From Daphnia pulex (lineage: Eukaryota > Arthropoda > Branchiopoda > Diplostraca > Daphniidae), in NCBI RefSeq assembly GCF_021134715.1, contig NC_060028.1, positions 7,462,501 to 7,526,500 on the forward strand: DNA of 64,000 nt, written 5' to 3'. Numbering within the stretch: position 1 is the first letter of the stretch; every line of letters begins with the position of its first letter. Shown here piece by piece: positions 44,944 through 58,355 of the stretch. Under the pieces are notes generated by a model. It saw nothing but the letters and a program-made list of their open reading frames with translations, made no database searches and was not told the origin of the DNA. The position numbers and the translations under genes were made by a program.

Positions 44944-46317
44944 TCATTTTCTGTCGACAGTTTTTTTCTTTTCACATTTTGGTTTGTAATTGGGTGTCCA
45001 TGCTCCTAAACTTTCATAGGCATAGAAATCCATGGGGTACGTGTCCTTCCATTCCACCTCTTTCAGCGCCACATTGATTTCGTAAGGCGTCAAGAGTGGC
45101 TTGGCAAAAGCAAGACCCCAATCAATTGAAAGTCTTGGGCATGCAATTTGAACCCATGCATCGACGCTGGGCATAAGCGCTAGTTTGGACGGAAATATTT
45201 CCGACATCAATATGGTAACGAATTCCTTGTTCGATTTCAGCACTTTCTCTTTGATTTCGTTCAGCACTTTTGGACTTCCCTATACACAGATATAATTATT
45301 CAAACATCTTAGAAAATATAAAGCTGAATATTCTTACTTGTCGGCCCAGTGTCCCTAAGATTAAACCAAATCTAGAGGCTTTTGTAGCTGTGTTTATGGC
45401 TGCTTTTCTGTTGGTCTTCATCTGGTCATGTTCATAAAACTCTTGCGTAAATTCTTTATTGTAAGGATCGTACTTGTATGCTCTGCAATCTGGATTCGCT
45501 ATCATTGCCGATTCAAGATGAAATCTTCCGTCTCCAAGATAAATGATGACGTCTGTGTCTATTGAAGGAGACGTACAGCCCAGAATTTCGCCTGGCGACA
45601 ATGGTGAAGATTTGGGTGTACTGGCAATATATCCTTCACTCTTAAGCAGCATCACCAAGCTCTGTAGTGAGGCCACAAACTGAATGGTACTCACAAATGA
45701 CAATCTGGTTTCTTTGTCAAAGTTAAGCTTAATTGTTTCAATGAAATGTTGTGAATCAAATTTTATATCAACAAAAATGTAAAGCATTTTGATTCCACTA
45801 GTCTGATCCACTGGAATTAAACATGAATGTCCATAGTGAATCATTAAGTCAGCTCCTAGAGCTATGGCTGTTCGATCATCAACACAACAGGCTCCATAGG
45901 TAACATCCCCCATTATCACAGTTTCAGCTTGACAAAACTCTTCTATAATGTCTGAGATTGTCAAAGCAAACATGAGCAACCCTTCTGGCATTTGCAAAGC
46001 TACTCTTTTAGCCCCAACTTGGCGGATTCTCCACACCTGAACAAAAAGGCTGACATGAACAGAAATGCTTGCCAAGTGATGATACTAATTATGACTTCTC
46101 GTACCGTTTTATGAATTTCAAAGGAATAATTACTTGGAAGAAGTTCGATTGCTGCTGCTAATTTTTTATCGTTCAGTATGTCATCTGGAATCTGGTTCAT
46201 AACCCTGATTTTTCCTGTCGTCGCACCATACACTTTTCTGTCGGGATTGGCTCGTGAGACCAAGGCTGTTTCAGCTATTTTATCTTTTGCAATATTATCT
46301 GGTGTCGTTTCTTCCAT
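44944..46317 (-). CDS. DPH1: Diphthamide biosynthesis protein 1 (DPH1), 415 aa
   Basis: With DPH2 it forms the radical-SAM-like 4Fe-4S enzyme that transfers the 3-amino-3-carboxypropyl group of SAM to the eEF2 histidine, the first step of diphthamide synthesis. Exons: 46105-46317, 45338-46036, 44944-45279; 416 codons. Signatures: [83 protein letters not shown] and CPRLSIDWG. The three domain cysteines expected to ligate the cluster are present: Cys121/122, Cys225 and Cys351. The substrate gene eEF2 is in this same window. Confidence 0.96.
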
Positions 46318-46889
46318 TTTGTTTCGATAGCTTCAAATCTTTAATCTTAAATTGCAACGAAGGAATGAACTTTTCAGAAATAACAACGTGTTGAGCAGCA
46401 GACGACGGAATATCTCCCAAACAAATCCATCTAGCGCCAAATTCGACAACTTTTGTTAACAAATTTTTAAAAATATCAGACCTGAAACTTTTACATCAAA
46501 CAAGAACAAGAATAAAGAAAATCAAACTTCAAACACTGATTTTAAAATACCAGTCGCCAGCTGACTAAATTGTATTATTTCATGTTAAAAAAAAATTTTG
46601 ATTGACAAGAAAGATGTGAGGCAACAAATAGACACACACGACACTGACGAATGAATAACCGGTAAAAAGGCGCTGGCCGCTGGAGCAACAAATAACAAGT
46701 AAATACGTCACAAAATTTTGCAAAAGAATAAAAACTTAATTTGTACCATGAAGTAGAACAAAATTTTATGAAACAATTGAGCTGCAAGCGCGAAATGGTT
46801 ATACTCTATGCATGCACGTGTAAAAAATTAATATTTTGGATAGACCAGAGCTTTTTGACATATTTGTTTAAAAAAAAAACTAATCAAAC
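46318..46889. other. Spacer between DPH1 and the LRR gene
   Basis: DPH1 5' flank and LRR gene 3' UTR. Nothing else is recognised. Confidence 0.4.
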
Positions 46890-48313
46890 TTATGGCAGTT
46901 TGCTAGCGATCCACGGTAGTTGCCCCGTCTTGCGATAAGCGTAATAGTCATAAAGGAGTTTGCCGATGGTAGCCAGAGTTAAAAGAGCCAAGATTACATT
47001 TAACACATCCATTAGATTTATAGCGTTGTTTCCCACAGTGCTGCAAACGCTGGTCAGCTCTACCGCAATTACCTTTTTGCCAGCGCTTTCCCCTTCTGCT
47101 GGGCCGCACGTGACATTGCTAACATCTTTGACCAGCTGTTTGTGCTTGGCAATAAACGACTAAAAAAGAATACGTGATTCGTATAGCAATTACTAAAATT
47201 GAAAAATCAAATAAAATTACCTGAAACTGGGTAATGGTAATGCAGTCACATTTCCAGGGATTGTTACTAAGAAGCATGCGAACGCCGTTGATGTCTTGAT
47301 GATGAAATACATTATTCAGTGCATCTGTAGGGATCTGCAAAATAAAATATTAAAAAAAAGCTAGTCAATTTTTATTCCATTAAGCATTATAGAATCCCCC
47401 AACATTCCTCTGAACTCGACAGCAGATAAGAATACCTTAAAATTTTGAGGTAACTTTATTGAACTTACTTCTTTTAGAAGGTTTCCTTGAAGACTTAACA
47501 GACTAAACTGTTTGATCCAATCAGAATCCTCCAAGCTTGAAATTGATTGGATTCGATTATTGGCTAGATATAAAACAGTCACTCTGCTGTAGCTGGGATT
47601 TTTAGTTAGCTCACTTACATCTTCAATCTAAGGTAAGATTAGAAATTAAATGATTAAATAATTAATTTGAAAAGTGTTTCAACATTTATACTCACTCTAT
47701 TGTTGCTCAGATCCATATGAATGGTCACATTTTCTGGAAGAGTTTTGGGTATTTCTGTTAATCCAAGGTTGTTACAGCTAACCCTGACTGTAACATATTG
47801 ATCATCTTTGTGAACATGAGCTAATTCACACACACAGCGCTCAGGACACCTGGCATCCACATCATGAATTAACTGCAAGGCCTTCAAGATTTGAGTTCCA
47901 TTAAAAGTTTGAGGTGAGGTACATTGGACATTTTCTGGGTCTTGAAGCTTGTCATTCAATTTGAGTAGCCAAATCAAATGTTTTGAACAAATGATCAAGT
48001 TATTGGATAGCTCCAATGTCTTGAGATTGGGGAAATGAGGAGTTAAATCATCAGGAAAATCTATTTTTGAATCTGCAATGAGGAGATGTTGCACAAGTTC
48101 AGATTTTTGAAGGTCACCATGAAGCGGCAAATGTCCACCATTCCAAAGTTGGCTGGCTGATGTTAGTCTTGTGCAATTCCAAACTGTTTCTTCTAAATGG
48201 TTTTCGTAACACTGGCAAATATCTGCTGGGCAATGCAAACTAGAAGAATCAACACTGAGGAAGCACAACAACAAACTCGAACAGAAAAGGAGGGAAAACT
48301 TCCTTGAAGACAT
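46890..48313 (-). CDS. Leucine-rich-repeat type I membrane protein, 386 aa
   Basis: Exons: 47696-48313, 47469-47627, 47221-47334, 46890-47159; 387 codons, all phase 0. Residues 1-25 are a signal peptide (FSLLFCSSLLLCFLSVDS). A Cys-rich start (CPADICQC) is followed by LRR-like units (PNLKTLELSNNLI, VTIHMDLSNNRIEDV, VTVLYLANNRIQSI, FSLLSLQGNLLKEI) interrupted by a second Cys module (CPERCVCELAH). An LRR C-terminal cap is present (NNPWKCDC). A single TM segment sits near the C terminus (LNVILALLTLATIGKLLY) with a short tail. The arrangement is similar to insect halfway/singed-wings-2 type proteins, but that identity is a guess. The start was chosen at MSSRKFS because the signal peptide follows directly; an in-frame upstream Met exists near 48400. 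Confidence 0.85.
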
Positions 48314-50832
48314 GGCGCTTCGATAAAAACACGACCGAGTTTGACTCCAGTGGATCAAGACATTTTTATATAAAGTCTCGACGGTTTTATATTTCCACAA
48401 GCGTTACCAAGCTATACGCGTGAGCGTATACACGTTCGTGAATCGAGTGGCCCTCACTCACTAGTCTAGTCAAGGTCAACCTTCTCCACCTTTCCACTGC
48501 AAAACACACTACTTCTGGATTACCAATATAATAAGCTGCTGCTGAAAAGACCTTCGAATCGAATGTTTGATTCCTTTTTCGTTCTCGGATTTGTTGTTGT
48601 TTTTCCGACTTTCACGACAGCAGCAGACGAAAAGTGGTTGTATGAGCTTGACCTATTTTTGACAAGCAGCAACTATACTCCCTCGCGCAGGCGCTCACGT
48701 TTATGATCTTGAGTTCCTTACGTCGCGTTCGTGACAACGAATTCCTTCCCTTGAGCGGAAGACCAAGAACACTGCTCTCAAATATTGGCTGACGACTGAG
48801 CTAACCTACACCTACAGTGGGAGTTGGAGCCATGCGGTGTCCAATTCCGCACAAAGGCAATTCTCGTCCCTCCTTTTCCACTGTTGTAGCGTATCAGTAT
48901 TTCGTTTAGAGTTCATGGAACAACAACTTTCCAATCTGCAATTGCCATTGGTTTACACCCTCGTGCGTTTTTACTCTTTCCCGCCTTGTAATGAAGGTCG
49001 AAAAGCACGTCATCGCATACCCAATTAGTTGACTACGACGTCGGCCAGGTGGAGAATGAAAGGTCTATGTCGTCATTAAGGCGTTCCGCTGGTGAATTAC
49101 CCCAAACGGGATATGACAAAAAAACCAACTGTAGAAAACCATTAAGCCCCTTTTGTTCAAGGCCTCTTTCACACGTAACACAATCGAAAGATCTGGAACA
49201 TCTGACGCAAGTATATGTGCATAAGATTCATTCATTAGACATGTGAACTTGAGCGTTACCTTCTTTCTGTTTATCGGTCAAAGTCACTTTGAAGGGAAAG
49301 CTGAACCGTACAACTCGGGAAATGAACTAGCTGATACTTTTCAATTGGTTTTCGTCACGCGGAAATTTTATATTGCCCAAAGTCAACCAGATATCGCGCC
49401 ATGTATCAGCTATCTTTCATAAAATTCGAAACGTCCGTTGGCTGGGAATGAAATGTGACCCACTTTGCGGGACCCACAACTGTCAGACCTCCACGCTCCA
49501 TCATATTACCCCCACTCAGTCAGGTTGATTATGTGCGCATTCGAGATATAAATATACCGGATATCTTGGCCACTCTCTTTACACAGCGGAGAGACGGCTT
49601 TGAAACTATGAAGTAATTCATCACGGAGCGCATAAAACATTTTTTCAATTTTTCGTTAATAATTGGACTTGAGCCGACAAGTTCCGCGATGAAATCTCAT
49701 GAGCCATCTAACGGACTGAATTACAGAAAAAACAAGAGAGATTAAATGTGTCGATGTATAAAACCACACACACACACACAAATCTGTTTTTTTTCCTTTT
49801 TAATTATATTCAATTAGATTCGGTCTATAATTCTGTTGTTTGTTTTTTTTGTTTCTTTTAAAGATTTTTTTCCCTTTTTCTTAAATACTTGTCAGAATAG
49901 TCACGCGCATGTGCGCGTGTATGTTCTCTTTTCAGCAGAGGCGATATGGAAATGGGACAATGTTTTTCGCAACTTAAAAACATAAAAGATAAGGAAATCG
50001 ATGGCATTATTCATCAGTACAACAATTTAAACAGCCGAACTTTTCATCTTTCACGTTACATTTAAAAAAAAAGGGGAGAGAAGATATTGGGTGAAGGCGA
50101 GAGATAACAAAGAGAGAAGAAAAGTCGAGATTGAGGAGAGTGCCCAAGTGCAGAGGGGAAAACATGTGGAAGGGGAAAAACGCGGGTATAGGCAGCGGAA
50201 AGTTGTGTGCTTTCAGGCAAAGATAACTTTTACAAACAAAATGGCCCGCACTTTGCACTGAAAGTCACACAAAACTGTACAACGATATTTCTTTTTTACC
50301 TCTAGCCAAAGAAAAGGAAAATTCTCCCATTTCTCCAGATGGGTATGCACGACAAGGGATTGCGTAGTGTGTGTACAAATGGTTACGGGGACCTCGTTTC
50401 TTCCATCGGGGAACGCAAATCCTTTTTTTCCGCGGCCCTTTTGTCGCAAAGTGCAACGTGTGATAGCACAACAACAAAATCCAAAGGTCTCTTTCTCTCT
50501 TTGTCTCTCTCCAATCACTCATGGAAAACAACAGCAGCTGAAACCACATTCAAGAATAATAAAGTGTTTGTTTTCAATTGAGGGAAGGGAAGGTAGGGCA
50601 AAAAACAGATTGGCGCGCGAAGAAACAAACATGCAGAACCAGTAAGACGAGAGAAAAGAAGGCTCTTCCTTTTCCAGGAAGGGGAAGGGGATGTCTGTAT
50701 TCTTTTTTTTTTCTTTTTTGGGGGGGTTTAGTCGGCTAGCAGGCTTGTCTTGTTCTGTTTCTTGATTGACCTGTTCATCCGACTTGGTTTTTATTAACAC
50801 CGGCTTTACTCGTATTCAAGAGTTGGTGCCAA
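48314..50832. other. 2.5-kb intergenic region
   Basis: Contains a (CA)n run near 49767-49780, T-rich stretches near 49785-49880 and purine-rich tracts around 50580-50700. None of the short ORFs (48837-49028, 49049-49246, 50213-50800) shows domain or splice support. The right end holds the 3' UTR of the next gene. Confidence 0.45.
50790..50795 (-). terminator. Candidate polyadenylation signal of the 832-aa gene
   Basis: AATAAA on the minus strand, 38 nt downstream of the stop codon at 50833. Longer 3' ends are possible. Confidence 0.4.
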
Positions 50833-53800
50833 TCAGCTGACTCGTTGCCGTTTCGAAGAATGGGCGTGGCTTAGCTCGGCTCCTCCGTCCAACCTGGACA
50901 TCATGTAACGGATCTGGGGCATGTACTGGACGACATCCCGCACATTGACCAATGATATTTTCTCACCGCCAAGACTACTCACGCTGCTGACCTTTCCCGC
51001 TGACTTCAAAACCTGCAACTGCTGACTGATATTCAAAAATATTGAGAACAATTAAAACTTTCATTCAGACGTTAAATGGACTGATTATTCACACTTACGG
51101 ATTGGCCTCATAAAGCGTAACTCCCAGACCGTCCTGTAGTACTTGCTTACACGTTTGGTGTCCCAGATGAGGAAATAAATAAGCGGCCATGTCTGGTAGG
51201 GCAATCATCAAATTGTTGTAAACGTATTGCCGACTATTGACACACGGCACTGTTTGATTTTCTATCTGGTACAGCTGTAGCTTAAACGGAGGAGGTTGTG
51301 GAGATTGTTGTTGCTGTTGAAGAAGCGGCTGGTGTTGCAACTGAGAGTGGTGTCGTTGCGCAACGTCGTACTGCGCCTGAGGCTGGTGGTAGGAGCGCGA
51401 CATTCCATGTTGGTTTGTTTCGGATGACGATTGATGAAGTCGACTGGAACCTTGAGAAGCCATGCTGCTATTATTTGGCATAGACGAAAAAAGAGGATGG
51501 CTTCCGTTGACAGGGATGAGCGGAGGAGGTGGTGGTTTCGGTGTCGACGAAGAGGAGGAAGATGAAGTTAACGATGAGTGAACCAAGTTCGAACTTGGAA
51601 CAGGTAAACCGGGCCGAGGTGAAGCTCCTGCAAAAACGTCGAATTATATTAAGTCAAAATCAAGAGAGCGGGCTTCGAACCCTAAAAATTCATTGACGCC
51701 ATCACTGGAAAAACAAGATAAAGTCACGTTTTTTTCCCCATACGGACTAGAAAGGACTTTGGACGCACTACTTTTTAATAATCATGAAAGCAAATTTACC
51801 TGTGCTACTTCTGGAGTGGGGGCTGCTGCCTGGTACCACTCCGGTCAGTGGTGATTGGCTGCTAGAATAGGCAGAGCGGTTCATCACCGTTGTCGATGAC
51901 GATCCATGGGGAAGCCTTGATGGAACAAAATCGAGTTATCATAATCTCACAACAAGGGAAAGCTGATTAACTCAATAACAAACCTGTGGTGGTCAGTGTG
52001 AAGGCCGTTAGCTCGCAGTAGGCTATCTAAAGAAGATCCCCCTGAAGAATGGGTCTGGGATGGTGGCGGCGGAGGAGGCGGAGGTGCAGGTTGATTCCGG
52101 TGCGACTGAGCTTGCTGTTGCGATTGCTGCTGCTGCATCATGCCTGCAACAGCCTGGGCATATTGCATCATGTTAAATGCTCCCATACTAGAATGGTGAA
52201 CCGGCATATTTGGCATTAGCATAGCCGTTACAGCGTGTGCTCTCGCTGCCGCCGCGGATTGAGACTGCAGCACCGTGGCCAGATGGGCAGAAGCTGCTGC
52301 TGCTGAAGAAGTTGGAGTGCTATTCGAAGCATTCTGTTGTTGCTGTAATTAATAAACATTCGTTCAATGAATGAATGAAATCAGAATCAAAGAAGTCAAA
52401 GGCGGTCTACCTGATGAACAGAGGCGTAGGAGTTCATGGAACTCCAACCATTGTACAAGGCGGAATTGGTACAGGTGGGAGGAATTGGAACAGCCGACCG
52501 AGATGGAGGGACAACACTCGACGCTTGATGAAGTAAAGCAGAGGCCGACGATGTTGAAGGCAGTCTTGTGGCAGCAGAGCCCGCTGACGCTGCAGGATTC
52601 TTTTGTATGACTGAACTTGTTTGCATCGTCACGGCTGCCGTATTACTATTGACAGGTAAGGGTGGGGGGCTACCACTAGGTTTGTTTATCCACATGCTGA
52701 TGCCAACGTTGCTGGATCCCGAAGCTCCGTTGCTTGGTACATCGAGCGAAGAACGGCTGGGCCAATAAAGCTGCAAGTCTGTTTGAGCAGGAAATTGCTG
52801 CTTGATATCTTCAACGCTCACAGCTGAGTAAGAATCGTTCGAGAAGAGTTCGTTCCGGATTCCTTGAACTTTACAACACAACTAATTTCGAAATGGAGAG
52901 AAAAAAATTAACCCATTGAAATCGATAGATTTTAAGAAAAGTATTACCTTTAGATAGGCCAAATCCCACCCAGTAATTTGAATGGCTCGTCTGTCCAAAT
53001 TGCCCGTTTCTCCTTCAAAGTAGAAGAGAGGAACGTACTTGATGCCACTGATCACTGTGTATGGTACAACGGATTCTCCACCAATACGGAAAAATCCGCA
53101 CCGGTCTTGAGGGTCACATGACTTTCGCACCAATTTGTCTCTACAAGTCTGCAAGAACTGGATGAGTTCTAATGCATCATCCAAATTGATGATCAGGTCA
53201 CGCACGGTAAACAGTTCTCTACCATATTGACAGTCACAGTGCTTCACGTTGATTTCGTTCAGTAATCTTGCTTCGATTTCACTCACGTAATAGCTCTGGA
53301 TGGATACGCAGCCGGACAGTTCTGGTCGCAACACATTGGTAAACATTTTTGCAATACACTGCTCCAAAACACGCACGGAACATAATTTTTTATCGTCCCT
53401 TCGGTAAATATAGGGAATGTGCACTGATGAGTTCGTCCAGCCGAATCTTCCTTTGGCACTCTCTAAATCTATTGAAACAGCAGCAGCATTGTTCAGCTTT
53501 TCCTTGTTCATGGCGTCAATAACTTCTTTGGCACCAACACCAGCGGAATTTCTGGAAAAGTAACCTAGTAGAGTTCCTGGCATCATCCGAGATGCTGCTG
53601 GTACTCCACCTTGTAATGGGTTGCTGCTTGTTCCAACTTGTCCAACAGCTGTTGCAGCTGATGACAAGTTTGCCATCTTGACTCGATTGGCCTCAACCAT
53701 CTTTGCTGCAAGTAGATCAATCTCTTCCTGATCATCTCGCTTCTCTTGTTTCACTGCTGCACCTAAGGAATATAAAATATGTTAAATGCACCAAAAATAT

Positions 53801-53838
53801 TATGATATTCTACCAAACTCACTGCTATTAGAAGTCAT
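50833..53838 (-). CDS. Unrecognised protein: globular N-terminal domain, Q/P/S-rich tail, 832 aa
   Basis: Exons: 53823-53838, 52948-53762, 52411-52881, 51984-52342, 51800-51915, 51099-51627, 50833-51025; 833 codons, all phases matching. The N-terminal roughly 320 residues look like a folded domain with many Cys and aromatic residues (GRFGWTNSSVHIPYIYRRDD, CVSIQSYYVSEIEARLL, DCQYGRELFTVRDLI, GFFRIGGESVVPYTV, KYVPLFYFEGETGN, LCCKVQGIRNELF). The middle and C-terminal parts are Ser/Ala/Gln/Pro-rich with poly-Pro and poly-Gln. The extreme C terminus is ordered and basic (ISLVNVRDVVQYMPQIRYMM, SSKRQRVS). The composition suggests a nuclear regulator; that is inference. I cannot name the family. Confidence 0.8.
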
Positions 53839-55497
53839 TTTTATTCTGTCAATTTCCACCATGGGTGGATGTATGTAAAAAGCAACTCAATCGGATTTAC
53901 ACAGTCCTTCCTTGGTCATAACCAAGAAATGAGTTTGACAGAAGCATTTCACCTATCGAAGTCACTGTCCGAATCCAATATCGGACTGGACCCCTTATGA
54001 GAATAAATTTCAAACAAAAATAGTCGTTAAGATGAGAAAAACACTTTCAATAAACACTTAGCACGGCACTCAACACGAATCGATGGGAAGTCTGTCTTTA
54101 TCGATAGTAATTATCCAAATATGTTTGGTTGCATTTTGGTGTTGGGCTATCAAATTTTGCCATGCTCTTTTCACCGTTTTTTCCACCCTTCAATTAAACA
54201 AGTCAGACGAGGTCTTTAGTGCGAAATTATCAGTTTTTCTAAACACAGCCATCGAAGCTAGGCTCTCAAGTACATAACATGTTCCGCCATAATGTTTCTA
54301 CCTAAGCGAGACTTGCTGTCTGAGAAGTGGCGCCACTCGTTAGTGAAAGTTGGAAGCTCCTAGCCGGGACAGACTAGGAAATAGCCCTTAGGCGTGAAAT
54401 AAAAAAATGAAAAAAACCCCTACGGTCATCTTGTGGCATTCCTCAACTGTTCAACGACCCCACCCGGAAAAATCTATACTGTACAACCTCCGCCGCGATA
54501 CAATAATGTCTTGTTTACTTCAACTTGAACCGAATTTTCTTTTGTCTTGCTGTCCCCTAGCTCTAGAATAAAATGTGTCACACAGTTGCGCAATAACAGC
54601 TGAGGATAGACGCAACAATGCGTTTCTCACTATATAAAGCAACTGGGCTCTGGCAAACGGGACTATCGACATATGCAGAATGAAGCACATTAAAGTTTTA
54701 AAGTGATCGAAAAAAAAACATCCGCAAAAACACTAATCCACAAAACGGATTACATGGAGATAAAAAAATTTAATAAATTAGAAAACTTCTCATTAAAAAT
54801 TAATGGCTGATTATAATAATGATAATAATAATCTGCAATGTAAGCAAATTTTTTTAAATCAACGTTCGAAGAATCAGAAATGCTATATGTTATGATCACT
54901 ATACTACCCATTACTACCCATTGTTTTTTTTAAGATTTCTTTTAGATAGACAATGGATAGACTTACATCCGAATACAGACTATTTAAGAATAAGAATACA
55001 CCCTCATAACTAGAAGCTGTAATGAATTATTCTGTTCCCGCTACCATACTCTCGATTTCCGGCCATTTACCGACGATGACGTCATTTCCCGCTACTTCAT
55101 GTTAGCTAATACTTTCAGAGAAAACCAAAGCGGATTGGTTTTCTATTTTCATAATTGTACAAATAATAAACTAAAAAATTCAATGCTATAAATTACTGTC
55201 TATAAAAAAATAAAATATATAGGCTAAAATGTGTGTGCGAAAACGACCTGCTCCACTTGGACATAGCCTGTAGGTTTGGTGTGCTCACCAAGAGCACCTC
55301 CTTCGTCTTGCGATAAGAGATGGCGTTTAATTGCAACATGGTGGTACTTGATTGTGTGTTGGGCCATTGATTATTTCGGTATTTATCAATGTTGTTTTTT
55401 CCCACGAACAACGAAATTCTTTTAATAAGAATCAATGTTAATGTGATCCATTGTGAAAACCATTTGTTTTGTTTAAGTTTTTAAGCTTCAGCCAAAA
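53839..55497. other. 1.7-kb divergent intergenic region
   Basis: 5' flanks of the 832-aa gene (leftward) and the ENL/AF9 gene (rightward). AT-rich; no gene or repeat family is recognised. Confidence 0.45.
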
Positions 55498-58355
55498 ATG
55501 GCGTTTTCTGTAAGTTATGGCACTGGACTTTTATTTGTTGTGTTACAAATTATTTTGTTTTGGCTTCATCAGAAGCTAAAGAAAAACTAGGAAATTGATT
55601 TACTATTTCTATCTTTTCTAGTGTGTCCAGATCCAATTAGTATTAGGTCACAAAGCAAATTTACGGAACAAGAGAACTCCTCAAGGATTCACTCATGATT
55701 GGGAAGTTTTCATTCGAGGTCCAGAACGAACTAATATTCAAAATTTTGTTGACAAAGTAGTGTTTTATCTACACAAGGACTTTCAAAAGCCAAAACGAGG
55801 TCAGTTTCAAATTCAAAATTATATATGTGACCCTTAGCTCTAGTAACAATTCTTTTTCTCTTCAGTGGTTAAAGAGGCCAATGCTGAAGGAGCTTATGTG
55901 GTTAGAGAATCTGGCTATGGATGCTTTTCACTGCCCATTGAAGTTTATTTTAAAAATAAGGATGAACCTCGCAAAGTGAAGTTTGAGTATGACCTGTTTC
56001 TACAGTCAGAAGGACCTGCCATTAGTCATGTTCGCTATGAAAAAATGACTTTTAAAAACCCGTCAGAAGATTTCAGGATGAAGTTAATAAAGGGTGGAGG
56101 AGTAAGTCTTGATGTTTTAATTAAATTTAACATTAAGCTTACAATACATGATTTATTAAGGTGGGAGTTATAAATGGTGAAACTGGAACTGTTTTGACAT
56201 CAAATGAGAAAGTGGAAGAGCCACCTCCCGTACCTGCAACAACATCGACTCCAGCCGGGTCCTATAGTTCTGGTGCCAAAAAACCCCCAGGAACAAATGA
56301 TGCCTCTAAGAAGCACAAATCGTCAAAAGTATGCCCAAATTATTTAAATTCGTACAATAAAAGTTTCTCTAATCAAAATGTTTCGTTAACTCGTAGGAGC
56401 CCAAAACAGAAGCCTTTAATGATTTGTTTGGAACACCGGCTAAACCCGAAAAAGTAACAGGATCATCAACTGATGGAAAGAAATCTTCCAGTCGAGAATC
56501 ATCAGCCAAAAAGGATTCTTTACCGTTGGCCAAAGAATCAAAATCTAGCAGTAGTGGTAATTCGAGCAGCAATATTGTCAAATCCGATTCCAAGCGGGAG
56601 AAACCGGATAAAGCGGAAAAAGAATCAAAGAAAGAAAACGAAAAAATCTCCTCTAAGAGTTCGAAGGAAAAGGAGTCTGAAGGAAAAGGAGACAAGAAGA
56701 GTCGAAAAGAAGATAAGGTTCGAGAAGAAAAGGAGAAGAGCAAGTCATCCAAAGAAAAAAGCAAGAAAGCAGACAAAGAACGTAAAGAGAAAACAAAAGA
56801 TCGCGACAAGGATGGTAAGGACAGTAAAGATAAAGAAAAGAAGGACACCAAAGATGCTAAAGAGAGTAAAGAGACAAAGGAAATGAAAGAATCCAAAGAA
56901 GTTAAGGAAATTAAAGATTCGCGTTCTAGCAATACTGTCAAACTCCAGCAGAAAAACGAAATGAAAGTTAAAGAAATTAAGGAAGATCCTGATGTGATGA
57001 AAAAAATGTTCAGAGACGAGCCGGAAATCAGACAGAAAGCATCTAAGGAAGATAACGAAAGCAAAAAATCAAGTCGAGAAGACAAAGAAAAATCCAAGTC
57101 AACTAAACCAGAATCCAACAAATTCAAACTTGACAAGATGAACGACTTGTTTAAGGATACGAGCAAATCAGAGAAGGAGAAAAAAAGTGAAAAATACAGA
57201 GACAAGAAAGAAGCCACTGCCAAAATTAAGATGGAGCGTCCTTCATCCGCCTCATCGCTGACAACCTCAACTCCCCTTCCCATGCCTACAAAACCAGAAA
57301 AAACGGGAAACAAGTCGGAAAAGCGAGAAACAAAGAACACTCCTGAACCGAGTAAAACCTCTCGTCCTGATAAAAAGAAAAATGCTACGCTTGCTGCTCC
57401 GATAGTTCCAACCCCGTCTCCAGTTCCGGAAGACGTTTCGTCCAAAAAAAATACAGCAAGATCAAAAGCTGCCGAGAAAAAATCGAGGGAGAATGGAACG
57501 ACAGATAAGAAAGTCAACGAACGTAGTCGCGATAAAGTAGAAGTGAAACAAGAGGTCGTAAAGAGAAAACAACCAGAACCAGAGGTGAAAAAGGAAATTA
57601 TTGTTGCTCCTCCTGTAGTACAAAGAGTCGAAGAAAAGGTCAAAGAAGTTGACATAGTACGTAAGATTGAAGAAAAACCAGTTAAACGGAAGAGGGTATC
57701 GTCGACCTCATCCGCCTCATCCGCTTCTTCATCTGTGTCGTCTTCTTCTTCATCCTCATCTTCTTCATCATCATCTTCCTCGTCTTCTTCTTCTTCGTCG
57801 TCATCGTCATCGTCGGACGCTTCTAAACGTAACCCCCCTAATACAACTTCTGTTGCTGCTTCTAAAGTCGACCTACGTCCGGTGGAGCATGAATCTGCTC
57901 AAAAGAAGGATAAACCTGCCATAAGCGAAGATGACTTGGGAACCAGGCCAAGCAGTCTTAGTTTGGCTAATAATGTTCAACGCTTAAAGTCCACAGATGA
58001 TCGAAAAAAAGAAACGAAAACGGAGAAAAGGACTATTACTCCTCCAATAAAACGAAAAAGGAGTTCAAGTCCTGATCCAGATTCTGTTGTAACAGCCGAT
58101 ACTGGAGGTGGGGATTCGGATATCAAGAAGGTAAAAGTTGAACTTCCAGAACTGTCGCTATTTACACCAGAGTACCTGTCCCAGTTGGTTGAATTACAAC
58201 AGAAGATTGGGAGTCTCAATGATAAGGAGATTCAGCGTATCGTTGATGTTGTTAAATCAAGCGGAGCCTATCAGATTTCCAACACAACTTTCGACTTTGA
58301 CTTATGCGCACTGGATTCTGGAACAATTCGACGGATACAACAGTGTTTAACCTGA
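55498..58355 (+). CDS. ENL/AF9 (MLLT1/MLLT3; fly ear) YEATS-domain protein, 850 aa
   Basis: Reader of acylated histone H3 and subunit of the super elongation complex and DOT1L complexes. Exons: 55498-55509, 55622-55799, 55866-56101, 56161-56328, 56397-58355; 851 codons. Residues 1-140 form the YEATS domain ([79 protein letters not shown]). Aromatic residues of the acyl-lysine pocket (FTHDW, ESGYGCF) are present. The middle is a very long Lys/Glu/Ser-rich disordered region with a poly-Ser tract of about 27 residues. The C-terminal ANC1-homology domain ([33 protein letters not shown]) binds AF4 and DOT1L in vertebrates. It is longer than human AF9 (568 aa), owing to the disordered region. Exon 1 encodes only four residues. 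Confidence 0.95.
57697..57819 (+). repeat. Poly-serine tract coded by mixed TCN codons
   Basis: Within the ENL/AF9 coding sequence, roughly 35 of 41 codons are Ser, all TCT/TCA/TCC/TCG and none AGY. The mix of TCN codons is not a perfect trinucleotide repeat. Human AF9 also has a long poly-Ser tract after its YEATS domain. Confidence 0.8.

Noticed and set aside
56369-57655. 428-codon ORF on the minus strand
   Set aside because: It is the antisense of the Lys/Glu/Ser-rich ENL/AF9 exon: AAA/AAG/GAA codons become Phe/Leu and rarely stops. Composition is only F/L/S, with no independent support.
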